This document shows positions 45,671 to 53,866 of a DNA stretch of 64,000 nucleotides, piece after piece (position 1 is the first letter of the stretch; every line of letters begins with the position of its first letter). The stretch is from Allobosea sp. BH3 (GTDB lineage: Bacteria > Pseudomonadota > Alphaproteobacteria > Rhizobiales > Beijerinckiaceae), in contig NZ_JAIMCA010000005.1 in assembly GCF_025499465.1 (NCBI RefSeq), positions 310,001 to 374,000 on the forward strand, given 5' to 3'. The position numbers and the translations under genes are program-made. The notes beneath the pieces are model-generated. The model was not told the origin of the DNA. It worked only from the letters and a program-made list of their open reading frames with translations, and made no database searches.

Positions 45671-46585
45671 ATGCCAAGAAGCATCAATCTGCGGCAGGTC
45701 GAGGCCTTTCGCGCGGTGATCGAGAACGGCACCGTCAGCGCTGCCGCGCTCGCGTTGAACGTGACGCAGCCGGCGGTCAGCAAGCTCGTCTCCAATCTCG
45801 AATATGATACGGGTCTGCGCCTCTTCGACAGGGTGAAGGGCAAGCTCACTCCGACGATCCAGGGTGTGCGGCTCTACGAGGAGGTCGATCGCGTCTTCTC
45901 CGGCCTGCACCAGCTCGAACGCGCGGTCGAGACTGTCCGCCGGGAGGAGAAGGGCCGGCTGGTTGTCGGCGTGCTGCCGGCGCTCTCGGGCCATTTCATC
46001 CAGCAGGTGACGATGCGCTTTCTCGAAAGCGAACCGCATGTCTTCGTTTCGCTGATCGTGCGCGGCTCGCCGGGCCTCACCGACTGGCTCGCCACGCGGC
46101 AGGTCGATGTCGGCATCCTGAACGCCAGGGTCGAGCATGCCTATCTCGAGACCGAACCGTTCCTCTCCCATCCTCTGGTCTGCATCATGCCGCCGGCGCA
46201 TCCGCTGGCGCGGAAATCCGTGATCAGGCCGGCAGACCTGCATGACGAGCCATTCGTCGGTTTCGATGAGGGCGTCGAAATCCGCCGCGTGGTCGATGAG
46301 GTCATGGCGAATTACGGCTCACAGCCGAGGCTGGTGCTGGAGGTGACCACCGCGCCGACGCTGTGCGAGTTCGTCGCGCATGGGCTCGGCCTGTCGCTGG
46401 TCCACCCGCTGATGGCCGGGCCGGTGCAGGGGCGGGTCGCGATCCGGCGCTTCGAGCCGGCGATCGACAATCATTTCCTGCTGGTCAAAGCGCAGAAGGC
46501 CCGCAATGCGGGCCTTCTCGATCTCTTCATCCAGCATGCCCGCCGTTGTGGCGGAGAGCTGATGCGCGAGGCGCTCAGCGCGTGA
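45671..46585 (+). CDS. LysR-family transcriptional regulator
   Basis: A 304-residue regulator: winged helix with NLRQVEAFRAVIENGTVSAAALALNVTQPAVSKLVSNLE, then the substrate-binding-like effector domain. It is divergent from the dppB-like gene and convergent with the binding-protein gene, whose end overlaps its own by 11 bp. It thus sits inside the transporter gene set and probably controls it. The effector may be an amino acid or a product of the cyclodeaminase-family enzyme. Confidence 0.93.
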   Translation: MPRSINLRQVEAFRAVIENGTVSAAALALNVTQPAVSKLVSNLEYDTGLRLFDRVKGKLTPTIQGVRLYEEVDRVFSGLHQLERAVETVRREEKGRLVVGVLPALSGHFIQQVTMRFLESEPHVFVSLIVRGSPGLTDWLATRQVDVGILNARVEHAYLETEPFLSHPLVCIMPPAHPLARKSVIRPADLHDEPFVGFDEGVEIRRVVDEVMANYGSQPRLVLEVTTAPTLCEFVAHGLGLSLVHPLMAGPVQGRVAIRRFEPAIDNHFLLVKAQKARNAGLLDLFIQHARRCGGELMREALSA

Positions 46586-48119
46586 CGGTCGTCTTCTCGG
46601 TGATCTGCGGGGCGATGTTGATGGCGCCCTTCAGCTCGTAGCCGTAATCGACCTTCTTGCTGCGCGCCCAGACCTGCTGCAGCTCGAACAGCGGCACGGC
46701 GCAGACATCGTTGTTGATCTTCTCCTGAGCCGTCTTCCACACCGCCATCTGCTTGGCCGCATCGGTCTCCTTGCGGGCCTGCTCGATCTCGGCATCGGCG
46801 ATGGCACAATGCGAAAAATTGGTGATCGCTGTCGGCTTACCGACCGTGGCGGCCGAGTGGTAGAACTCGGTCAGGTAGGTGTCGGCCACGGGGAAGCGTG
46901 CGGCGCCATAGAAAACCAGCGCACTGGCGTTCTGGCGGATCTGCTGCTGATAGGTGGGGTGATCGACCACCTTCATGTCCAGCTTGATGCCGGCCTTGCC
47001 GAGCTGGTTCTGGATCACCTCCATGATCGGCAGCTGCGAAGAGATGTTCGAGACCACGACCGTCAGCGTGATGCCGTCGGGATGGCCGGCCTCCTTGAGC
47101 AGGGCCTTGGCCCGCGCGACATCGGCCTTGACCGTCCAGGAGCAATCCTCGCCGCGATAGCCCGGCGGCACGATGGAACAGCCCTTCTTGGCGACGTCGG
47201 GGCCGACGAAGCGAACGATCTGGTCGACGTCGATCGCGGCCGCGATCGCCTGCCTCACGCGAATGTCGTCGAGCGGCTTGATGCTGCGGTTGATGTGCAG
47301 CGTGCGGAACTCGCCGAGGCCGAAGATGTCGACCACCGTGTCGGGGCGGGCCTTGACCTGCGTCACCCAGCGCTGTTCGCGCCGCCCATAGATCATGTCG
47401 AGCTGACCGGACTGGAAGGCGAGGTCGCGGCTGCTGTCGGAGAGGACGAAGCGCCAGAACACCTCGTCGATCTTCGGCGCGCCGCGGAAGCTGTCCTTGT
47501 TGGCGGTAAGCCGGACATATTGCTGCGGCACATGCTCGGCGATCGCAAAGGGCCCGGTGCCGACCGGCTTGGCCGAGAAGCCGGCGCCCAGCTGTTCGGC
47601 CGCCTTCTTGCTGACGATGCGCCCACCATTGAAGTTCGAGAGCAGCCCGAGCAGCCCGGCGTCCGCATATTTCAGCTCGACGCGGACGGTCATCTCGTCG
47701 ACCTTAACCACATCCGCGATCGCCGAGAAATTACCGGCGAAGGACGAGGTCTTGGGATCGGCGGCGCGCTTCAGCGAGAACACGACGTCGTCGGCGGAAA
47801 CCTCGCCGAAGCCGCCCTGGAACTTCACGCCCTTGCGCAGATGGAAGGTCCAGGACTTGCCGCCCGGCGCGGTCTCCCAGCGTTCCGCGAGATCGGCCTC
47901 GAGTTTCGCAGGATCGGCGCTGCCCGGCGGAAACCGCACGAGGCCGTCGAACACGTTGCTGAGCAACATTGAATCGAAGCCGTTGGCGCGATGGGGGTCG
48001 ATGTTGGTAATATCCGACGTCCCGACAGCAACCTGCAAAGTTTCCGCCGCCACCGGAAACGAGGCAAAACTCGGTGCAGCTATCAGGCCGGCCAGAACGG
48101 CCATCGTGGCTTTCTTCAT
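46575..48119 (-). CDS. ABC transporter substrate-binding protein, family 5 (peptide/opine type)
   Basis: A 514-residue periplasmic binding protein. It has a Sec signal (MKKATMAVLAGLIAAPS..., cleavage near VAAET), then the family 5 layout: TLQVAVGTSDITNIDPHRAN, LAERWETAPGGKSWTFHLRKGVKFQ, VGTGPFAI and IRVRQAIAAAIDVDQIV. GGGGAG stands 8 bases before the ATG at 48117-48119. It should feed the DppB/DppC-like permeases on the other side of lysR. The ligand is unknown. Confidence 0.93.
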   Translation of the reverse strand: MKKATMAVLAGLIAAPSFASFPVAAETLQVAVGTSDITNIDPHRANGFDSMLLSNVFDGLVRFPPGSADPAKLEADLAERWETAPGGKSWTFHLRKGVKFQGGFGEVSADDVVFSLKRAADPKTSSFAGNFSAIADVVKVDEMTVRVELKYADAGLLGLLSNFNGGRIVSKKAAEQLGAGFSAKPVGTGPFAIAEHVPQQYVRLTANKDSFRGAPKIDEVFWRFVLSDSSRDLAFQSGQLDMIYGRREQRWVTQVKARPDTVVDIFGLGEFRTLHINRSIKPLDDIRVRQAIAAAIDVDQIVRFVGPDVAKKGCSIVPPGYRGEDCSWTVKADVARAKALLKEAGHPDGITLTVVVSNISSQLPIMEVIQNQLGKAGIKLDMKVVDHPTYQQQIRQNASALVFYGAARFPVADTYLTEFYHSAATVGKPTAITNFSHCAIADAEIEQARKETDAAKQMAVWKTAQEKINNDVCAVPLFELQQVWARSKKVDYGYELKGAINIAPQITEKTTVTR

Positions 48120-48455
48120 CGCGATACTCCCCGTGCTTTGGTGCATGAGGCCGATAGCATCACATGCCGTCAAATGAACTTTGGGAAGCACCCTATAAAC
48201 AACGGTTATGAAAAGCTGGATGCAAAGGGAGCGCTGCCTGTCAAAGGCACTAACTCTCGGGAGCAGATCCCTCCAGAAGCTGGATTTCTGCCGGAAGTGG
48301 CCCCGAAATCTGCATTCATCTGCAATAATTTAGGTGAGATCTTCGCCTTTGCACTGCGGTTGCAATGTCTTTCGGCATGCCAACGCCACGCGCACAACTC
48401 TGCAAATCCCGCATTGCCGAAGCAGCGCCAATCAGCTATCCAGCCTTCACGGTTA

Positions 48456-48532
48456 GCGCCCGTAGCTCAGCTGGATAGAGCGTTGCCCTCCGAAGGCAAA
48501 GGTCACACGTTCGAATCGTGTCGGGCGCGCCA
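48456..48532 (+). tRNA. tRNA-Arg (anticodon CCG)
   Basis: A 77-base cloverleaf: acceptor GCGCCCG pairs with CGGGCGC, D-arm GCTCAGCTGGATAGAGC, anticodon arm TTGCC-CTCCGAA-GGCAA with anticodon CCG reading CGG, T-loop TTCGAAT, and encoded CCA. It stands between the binding-protein promoter region and the leftward gntR gene. No duplicated tRNA end was seen nearby, so there is no sign of an integrated island. Confidence 0.97.
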
Positions 48533-48696
48533 TTTGATCTCCCAAGGCATCGATATTTTTGGCGACGCTTGGTGATTTGGGCCTTGCGGTCCGATCAGGC
48601 GGCGCCGGGCCGCCGCTGCCGTCGGACGGCGATCTCCAAGGGTGATCGGCGCAATGTCGAGCGCCTTCGCGCCGCTAAATGCAGGCGCGCCCCGGT

Positions 48697-49425
48697 TCAA
48701 CCGGCCTGAACCGGCACATAGCCCGGCAGTTGCGAAACGACGCCGACCACGGGGCGCAGGTGCTCTTCCAGGACCAGCCGGGCGCGATCCTCGTCATGGG
48801 CGCGCAGCGCAGCCAGGAATTCGCGGTGCTCCCGGCGAATGCGGTCGATCCGGCTGGGGTCCGCCGCCAGCGCGCGCATGGTCACGCGCTGCTGGCGCGA
48901 CCCCAGCGACTGATAGACCTCCGACAGCACCTCGTTGCCGAGAAGGCGCACGAGGATGAAGTGAAACTCGCGGTTCAGCTCCGCCCGCGGGAAATAGTCG
49001 CTGTCGGCAATGATATCGAGGTCGTCGAGAATCTCGTCGAGCCGCGCCGGAAGGGGCACCTTTTCCCGGCAGATCCGGGCGATGGCATAGCCCTCGATCA
49101 TCCGGCGCGTCTCGTAGAGGTCGGCCAGCTCCTGCGCCGTGACCTGCCGGACCAGCGCGCCGCGGCGCGGCAGCAGATCGATGAAGCGCTCTGCCTCCAG
49201 GCGGTGGAAGGCTTCCCGGACCGGCGTGCGCGAAACGCCCATGATCGATGAGATCTGCTCTTCCTCGATGAAAGAGCCGCCCTCGAAGAGACCGCGCAGG
49301 ATCTGCTCGCGCAGATAGGCGTAGACGCGCTCGCGCGCGGGCCTGCCCTCGGCTGGCCGCGAATCGCCCGGGACATTCTCCGGCCGCCCCTCGGGAGGCG
49401 CCCCGCGCCGCGTCAACACATCCAC
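48697..49425 (-). CDS. GntR-family transcriptional regulator (FadR/FCD subfamily)
   Basis: A 242-residue regulator: winged helix with RVYAYLREQILRGLFEGGSFIEEEQISSIMGVSRTPVREAFHRLEAERFI, and a C-terminal helical FCD domain with the Asp/His metal-site pattern (ELNREFHFILVRLLG, REHREFLAALRAHD). The start is a GTG at 49423-49425. Paired GTGTAT words upstream are likely operators. It is divergent from the second dipeptide-type transporter operon and probably represses it. Confidence 0.92.
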   Translation of the reverse strand: MDVLTRRGAPPEGRPENVPGDSRPAEGRPARERVYAYLREQILRGLFEGGSFIEEEQISSIMGVSRTPVREAFHRLEAERFIDLLPRRGALVRQVTAQELADLYETRRMIEGYAIARICREKVPLPARLDEILDDLDIIADSDYFPRAELNREFHFILVRLLGNEVLSEVYQSLGSRQQRVTMRALAADPSRIDRIRREHREFLAALRAHDEDRARLVLEEHLRPVVGVVSQLPGYVPVQAG

Positions 49426-49487
49426 CGTCTCTGGTCTCCCAATGCTCGCACAGGATACGCGCTCGCCGCGCCGGTATCAAAATCCAC

Positions 49488-49518
49488 CGTGTATACATGA
49501 CGCATAACGTGTATGCAT
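49488..49518. promoter_or_regulatory. Two direct GntR-type operator words
   Basis: CGTGTATACAT (49488-49498) and CGTGTATGCAT (49508-49518) match at 10 of 11 positions and are spaced exactly 20 bp, two helical turns. They lie in the 200-bp gap between gntR and the binding-protein gene; GTATAC-centred sites are typical for FadR-subfamily regulators. Confidence 0.6.
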
Positions 49519-49625
49519 TCAGCGACTACCCATGAGAGCCGAATGGCGCTTTTCTTGCTGCCACGGGAGAGCCGGGACAGCGCAAACGCGACCGGCTCAG
49601 GATGAGTGAAACGAGGAGAAGGCTG

Positions 49626-51158
49626 ATGACGATCTCACGCCGCACGCTGCTGGCAGCTGGCATGGCCACGCCTCTGGCGACGCTCCCGATCCTCGGTCGC
49701 CCAGCCTTTGCGCAGCGCGCCAGCGGGATCCTGCGTTACGGGCTGTCGGCGTTTCCGCCGAACCTGCAGCCCTGGGTGTCGACCGGCGCCTCGGCCGGCA
49801 CGGTCAAGCTGCTGATCCATCGCAGCCTCGTCTCCTACGGGCCGGACGGCAATCTGCGCGGGGAGCTGGCCGAGTCCTGGTCGCTCGACGGAGAGGGCGC
49901 CTGGGTCTTCAAGCTCCGCCAGGGCTGCGTCTTCCACAATGGGGATCCGGTCACCGCCGATGACGTGAAGTGGTCGATCGAGCAGATCGCCGGCGAGAAG
50001 TCGACGGCCTATATGCGGGCGCAGTTCCAGGAGGTCGCGCGCGTCGAGATCGTCGATCCGGCGACCGTGCGCCTTGTCACCAAGACACCGCAGGCGACGC
50101 TGCCGAGCTGGTTCGGCAACTACAACACCTTCATCCTCTCGCGGAAATCGACGCCTACCGAGTTCATCGGCGCGGGGCCCTTCCGTCTCGTCGGGCAGGA
50201 GCGCGGCTCGTCGCTGGAGCTCGCCCCCTTCGACAAGTTCTACCGGCCCGGCATCCCGAAGGTGAAGGGCATCAAGTTCGTCGTCTACGCTGACGAGAAC
50301 CTGCGCAACGCCGCCCTGCAATCGGGCGATGTCGACATGATCGAATACGTCCCGTGGCAATCGATGGCCGCGGTGGAGGCCGATCCGCGCCTCAAGCTGA
50401 CGACGCAGGAAGGGCCGTTCATGGACGTGCTCTTCAACGGTACGAAGCCGCCCTTCAACGATGCGCGCGTGCGCCGCGCCGTTGCCCACGCCGTCAAGCG
50501 TGACGACATCGTCAAGGTCGCCTTCTTCGGGCGCGGCAAGCCGCTGGAAGGCGTGCCGATCGTCGAGGGCACGCCGTGGTGGGACAAGGAGCTCGCCCAT
50601 GGCTGGAACTACGATCCGGCCCGCGCCAAGGCGCTGCTGACCGAGGCCGGCTATGGGAACGGCTTCCAGACGACGCTGCTCGCCACGGCGCAGTTCGGCA
50701 TGCACAAGGACACGGCCGAGATCGTGCAGCAATATCTCGCTGCCATCGGCATCCAGTGCGAGCTCCAGCTCCCCGACTGGTCGACCCGCGTCGCGCGCGG
50801 ATCGAAGGGCCAGTATGACATCGCAATCCATGGCGTCTCCGCCGACAACAACGACCCGGACGGGCTGACCGTGGTGCTGGACACCTCACTCTCTCCGGCG
50901 CATGGCCGCTCCTACCGGGTCGACGCGCCACGCACCATCGCGGCGCTCGCGAAGGGGCGCGGCGAGTTCGACCAGGCCAAGCGCGTCGAGATCTACAAGG
51001 AGATGCAGCGCGCCGCCCTGGAGGAGGTCCCGCTCGTTGGACTCGCCTGGCGTTCGCAGGGCTACGGCATGGACAAGAGCGTCGAGGGCTTCGTCAATCT
51101 GCCGGGCGCTCTCTCGAACTCGTCCGGGAATATGCTCGAGCAGACTTACTTCGGATGA
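49626..51158 (+). CDS. ABC transporter substrate-binding protein, family 5, Tat-exported
   Basis: A 510-residue peptide-type binding protein with a twin-arginine signal (SRRTLLAAG near residue 4) and cleavage near AFAQRA. The family 5 features are LAESWSLDGEGAWVFKLRQGCVFHNGDPVTADDV, GAGPFRLV, and PPFNDARVRRAVAHAVKRDDIV. The second Met (49626) is chosen over 49602 because GAGGAGAAGG precedes it. It overlaps the next gene by ATGA. Confidence 0.93.
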   Translation: MTISRRTLLAAGMATPLATLPILGRPAFAQRASGILRYGLSAFPPNLQPWVSTGASAGTVKLLIHRSLVSYGPDGNLRGELAESWSLDGEGAWVFKLRQGCVFHNGDPVTADDVKWSIEQIAGEKSTAYMRAQFQEVARVEIVDPATVRLVTKTPQATLPSWFGNYNTFILSRKSTPTEFIGAGPFRLVGQERGSSLELAPFDKFYRPGIPKVKGIKFVVYADENLRNAALQSGDVDMIEYVPWQSMAAVEADPRLKLTTQEGPFMDVLFNGTKPPFNDARVRRAVAHAVKRDDIVKVAFFGRGKPLEGVPIVEGTPWWDKELAHGWNYDPARAKALLTEAGYGNGFQTTLLATAQFGMHKDTAEIVQQYLAAIGIQCELQLPDWSTRVARGSKGQYDIAIHGVSADNNDPDGLTVVLDTSLSPAHGRSYRVDAPRTIAALAKGRGEFDQAKRVEIYKEMQRAALEEVPLVGLAWRSQGYGMDKSVEGFVNLPGALSNSSGNMLEQTYFG

Positions 51159-52111
51159 GTGCGACCTGGCTTGCGCGCAAGCTGTGCGTGGCGATTTTCC
51201 TCGCCTGGCTCGTCGCGACCATCGTCTTCCTGTCGCTCCACATGGTGCCGGGTGATCCGGCCGAGCTGTTGCTGTCGACCGGCGGCACCTCGCCGGACCC
51301 TTATGCCGTGGCGGAACTGCGCGAAAAGCTCGGCCTGGAGCGGCCGCTGATCGCGCAGTACGGCTCCTTCCTCGCCGGCGTGCTCAGGGGCGATCTCGGC
51401 AACTCGCTGGTCGACGACTATCCCGTGCTGCAGGAGATCGCGCTGCGGCTGCCGCGCACGCTGGAGCTGATCGCGGCCGGTTCCCTGCTTGCGATCCTCG
51501 TCGGCGTGCCGGCGGGCGTTTACGCCGCGCTGCATCGCGGCGGTGCTTTCGACCGGGCCGCATCCTGGGTCACCGCCCTGCTTCTGGCGGTTCCCGTCTT
51601 CGTCGTCGGCACGCTTTTGGTGCTGCTCTTCGCGCAGACGCTGCGGCTGATGCCGGCCGGCGGCTTCGTGGCGTTTTCGCAGGATCCGGCGCAGCATATG
51701 AAGCTGCTGACGCTGCCGGCCATCGCCATCGCCAAGGGGCTGGCCGCCGTGCTGTTCCGGATGACGCGGGCGGCAATGCTCGACGCGTTGGCGCATGACT
51801 ACGTCCGCACCGCCCGCGCCAAGGGCCTCGCGCCGCGGCGGGTGGTGTTCGTCCATGTGCTGCGCAACGCGCTCAACCCGGTCGTCACCGTGCTCGGGCT
51901 GCATATGGGCACGCTGCTCGGCGGCACGGTGCTGGTCGAATACGTCTTCAATTGGCCGGGCATGTCGACGCCGCTGCTGCGGGCCGTCGAGGGGCGCGAC
52001 TACCCGATGGTCGTCGGCATCGTGCTGACCATCTCGGTGCTGTTCCTGCTGATCAACCTCCTCGTCGAGGTCGTCCATGCCCTGCTCGACCCACGGATCG
52101 CCCACTCATGA
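51155..52111 (+). CDS. ABC transporter permease, dipeptide type (DppB-like)
   Basis: A 318-residue permease: LSLHMVPGDPAELLLSTGG, LERPLIAQYGSFLAGVLRGDLGNSLV, contact loop DYVRTARAKGLAPRRVVFVHVLRNALNPV, and VFNWPGMSTPLLRAV. It is coupled by ATGA overlaps to the genes on both sides, so binding protein, DppB-like and DppC-like products are made together. Confidence 0.95.
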   Translation: MSATWLARKLCVAIFLAWLVATIVFLSLHMVPGDPAELLLSTGGTSPDPYAVAELREKLGLERPLIAQYGSFLAGVLRGDLGNSLVDDYPVLQEIALRLPRTLELIAAGSLLAILVGVPAGVYAALHRGGAFDRAASWVTALLLAVPVFVVGTLLVLLFAQTLRLMPAGGFVAFSQDPAQHMKLLTLPAIAIAKGLAAVLFRMTRAAMLDALAHDYVRTARAKGLAPRRVVFVHVLRNALNPVVTVLGLHMGTLLGGTVLVEYVFNWPGMSTPLLRAVEGRDYPMVVGIVLTISVLFLLINLLVEVVHALLDPRIAHS

Positions 52112-52911
52112 AGCGGCTCTGGTTCCCGGCTGGCTGCGTCGCGTTCGTCGTCCTGGTGGCGCTGTGCGCGCCCCTTTTGGGGTTGCCCGATCCGATCCGG
52201 CAGGATGTCGCCAACCGGCTGGCCGGGCCGATGGCGGGCTCCTGGCTGGGCCGCGACGAATTCGGCCGTGACGTTCTGTCCAGGCTGATCTGGGGGGCGC
52301 GCACCAGCCTGTCCGTCGCCTTCGTCTCGGCGCTGACGGCGGGGCTCGTCGGCGTGACGCTGGGGCTGATTGGCGGTTGGGGACGCGGCGTCTCGGCTTT
52401 CCTCTCCGTGCGCAGCATGGATGTCGTGCTTTGCTTCCCGCCAATCCTCCTCGCGCTGCTCGTCGTCACCCTGCTCGGCCCTGGCGCGGCGACGCTGATC
52501 CTCGTGCTTTCGGTGCTCTATTTGCCCGGCTTCGCCCGCGTGACCCATGCCGAGGTGCTCTCGGTCAGGGGGCGGGATTATGTCGAGGCGACGCGGGCCC
52601 TCGGCGCGCGGAGCGCCTACCTGCTGTTTCGCACCGTGCTGCCGAACATCGCCGGGCCGATCCTCGTGCAGCTCTCGCTGGCCGTCGCGGCGGCGGTCGT
52701 GCTGGAAAGCGGCCTTTCCTTCCTCGGGCTCGGCGTCGTGCCGCCGGCCCCGTCCTGGGGGCTGATGATCCGCGGCGCGCGCGCCACCATGGAGCAGGCG
52801 CCGCTGCTGCTCGTCTGGCCCTGCGCCGCGCTCACTTTCACCATTCTCGCGATGAACCTGCTCTGCGACGCCCTGCGCGACATGCTCGACCCGCGCACCA
52901 GGGAGCGCTGA
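52108..52911 (+). CDS. ABC transporter permease, dipeptide type (DppC-like)
   Basis: A 267-residue permease: LGRDEFGRDVLSRLIWGARTSLSVA, contact loop DYVEATRALGARSAYLLFRTVLPNI, and SGLSFLGLGVVPPAPSWGLMI. The start is the ATG overlapping the DppB-like stop. A creatininase-family gene follows after 46 bp where DppD/DppF ATPase genes would usually stand. Confidence 0.95.
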   Translation: MKRLWFPAGCVAFVVLVALCAPLLGLPDPIRQDVANRLAGPMAGSWLGRDEFGRDVLSRLIWGARTSLSVAFVSALTAGLVGVTLGLIGGWGRGVSAFLSVRSMDVVLCFPPILLALLVVTLLGPGAATLILVLSVLYLPGFARVTHAEVLSVRGRDYVEATRALGARSAYLLFRTVLPNIAGPILVQLSLAVAAAVVLESGLSFLGLGVVPPAPSWGLMIRGARATMEQAPLLLVWPCAALTFTILAMNLLCDALRDMLDPRTRER

Positions 52912-52957
52912 CATCTCTCGACCCGGCGCGACGCGCCATCAGGAAGGACACAAAGCC

Positions 52958-53785
52958 ATGGCTGCGAAGACAGATCCCCTCGTGCATATGGGGACGATCA
53001 CAGGCGGGGAGGGCCGCGAGATCTACAAGGACAACCCTGTCATCCTCCTGCCCATGGGCAGCCAGGAGGACCAGGGCCCGCACGCTCCCATGGGTGACTA
53101 TCTCCTCGCCGAGAAGATCGCCGAACTCGCTGCGATCCGCGCCACCAAGGCCGGCACGCGCACCGTGGTCGCCCCCGTGCTGCCCTTCGGCGGCGCCGAC
53201 TGGTTCGGCTCGATGGTCGGCGGCATTGCGATCTCGCAGGCGACGCTGACCACCGTTATCGCCGAGATGGTCGACTCGCTGCACCGCAACGGCCTGACGC
53301 GGATCATCGTGATCAACGGCCATGGCGGCAATGTCGGGCCGATCTCGGAGGTGGCGCGCGAACTCTATCTGCGCGAGCAGATCGTGCTGCCGAGCCTCTA
53401 TCTCTGGCGCATCGGCTACGGCCTGCTGCCGGGCATCCTCGGCGGCGCCGACAAGGCGGCGGCGGTGGCCGGCCATGGCTCCGACCCGCTGACCTCGATC
53501 GGCCTGCACCTCTTCCCGGAGCTGATCCGCAAGGACCTGATCCCGGACGGCAAGCCGCTGAAGAAGGACCCGCTGCTCGACCTGCAGTTCACCGGCCTGG
53601 GCCTCGCAAGCTTCGAGGGCCACGAGGTCGCGATGCCGAACGAATATGACGAGACCTATAATCTCGGCGTCGCCAAGGGCGATCCGCGGCTGTGCTCGGC
53701 CGAGACCGGAGCGGCGCTGACCGAGAAGCTGACCGACATCTGCGCCCGCTTCATCGCGCATTTCGCCAGCAAGGTTCCGGCCTGA
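52958..53785 (+). CDS. Creatininase-family amidohydrolase with variant metal motif
   Basis: The 275-residue product has LLPMGSQEDQGPHAPMGDYL (28-49), the counterpart of the GSxEQHGPHLPLxTD motif, and INGHGGN further on, which identify the creatininase family. Where usual members have E-x-H as metal ligands, it reads Glu37-Asp38-Gln39, so the His is Gln, and the later Asp (Asp47) is shifted by one. Family members open small lactams or amides; the altered site may mean another metal set or substrate. AGGA stands before the ATG, and a strong hairpin follows the stop. Confidence 0.85.
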   Translation: MAAKTDPLVHMGTITGGEGREIYKDNPVILLPMGSQEDQGPHAPMGDYLLAEKIAELAAIRATKAGTRTVVAPVLPFGGADWFGSMVGGIAISQATLTTVIAEMVDSLHRNGLTRIIVINGHGGNVGPISEVARELYLREQIVLPSLYLWRIGYGLLPGILGGADKAAAVAGHGSDPLTSIGLHLFPELIRKDLIPDGKPLKKDPLLDLQFTGLGLASFEGHEVAMPNEYDETYNLGVAKGDPRLCSAETGAALTEKLTDICARFIAHFASKVPA

Positions 53786-53789
53786 TCCC

Positions 53790-53818
53790 AACGCCGCCGC
53801 GGTCTCCGCGGCGGCGTT
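53790..53818 (+). terminator. 13-bp GC-rich terminator hairpin after the creatininase-family gene
   Basis: AACGCCGCCGCGG (53790-53802), loop TCT, CCGCGGCGGCGTT (53806-53818), then TCGCTTT. It probably ends or weakens transcription between the dipeptide-type operon and the following polyamine-type operon. Confidence 0.65.
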
Positions 53819-53866
53819 TCGCTTTGAATATCGCCTCGCCACGATCGCCATCCGCAGGAGGTTCCC

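Noticed and set aside
48456..48720. tRNA-Arg as an attachment site of an integrated island
   Set aside because: No duplicated tRNA 3' end, integrase or shift in gene type was found on either side.
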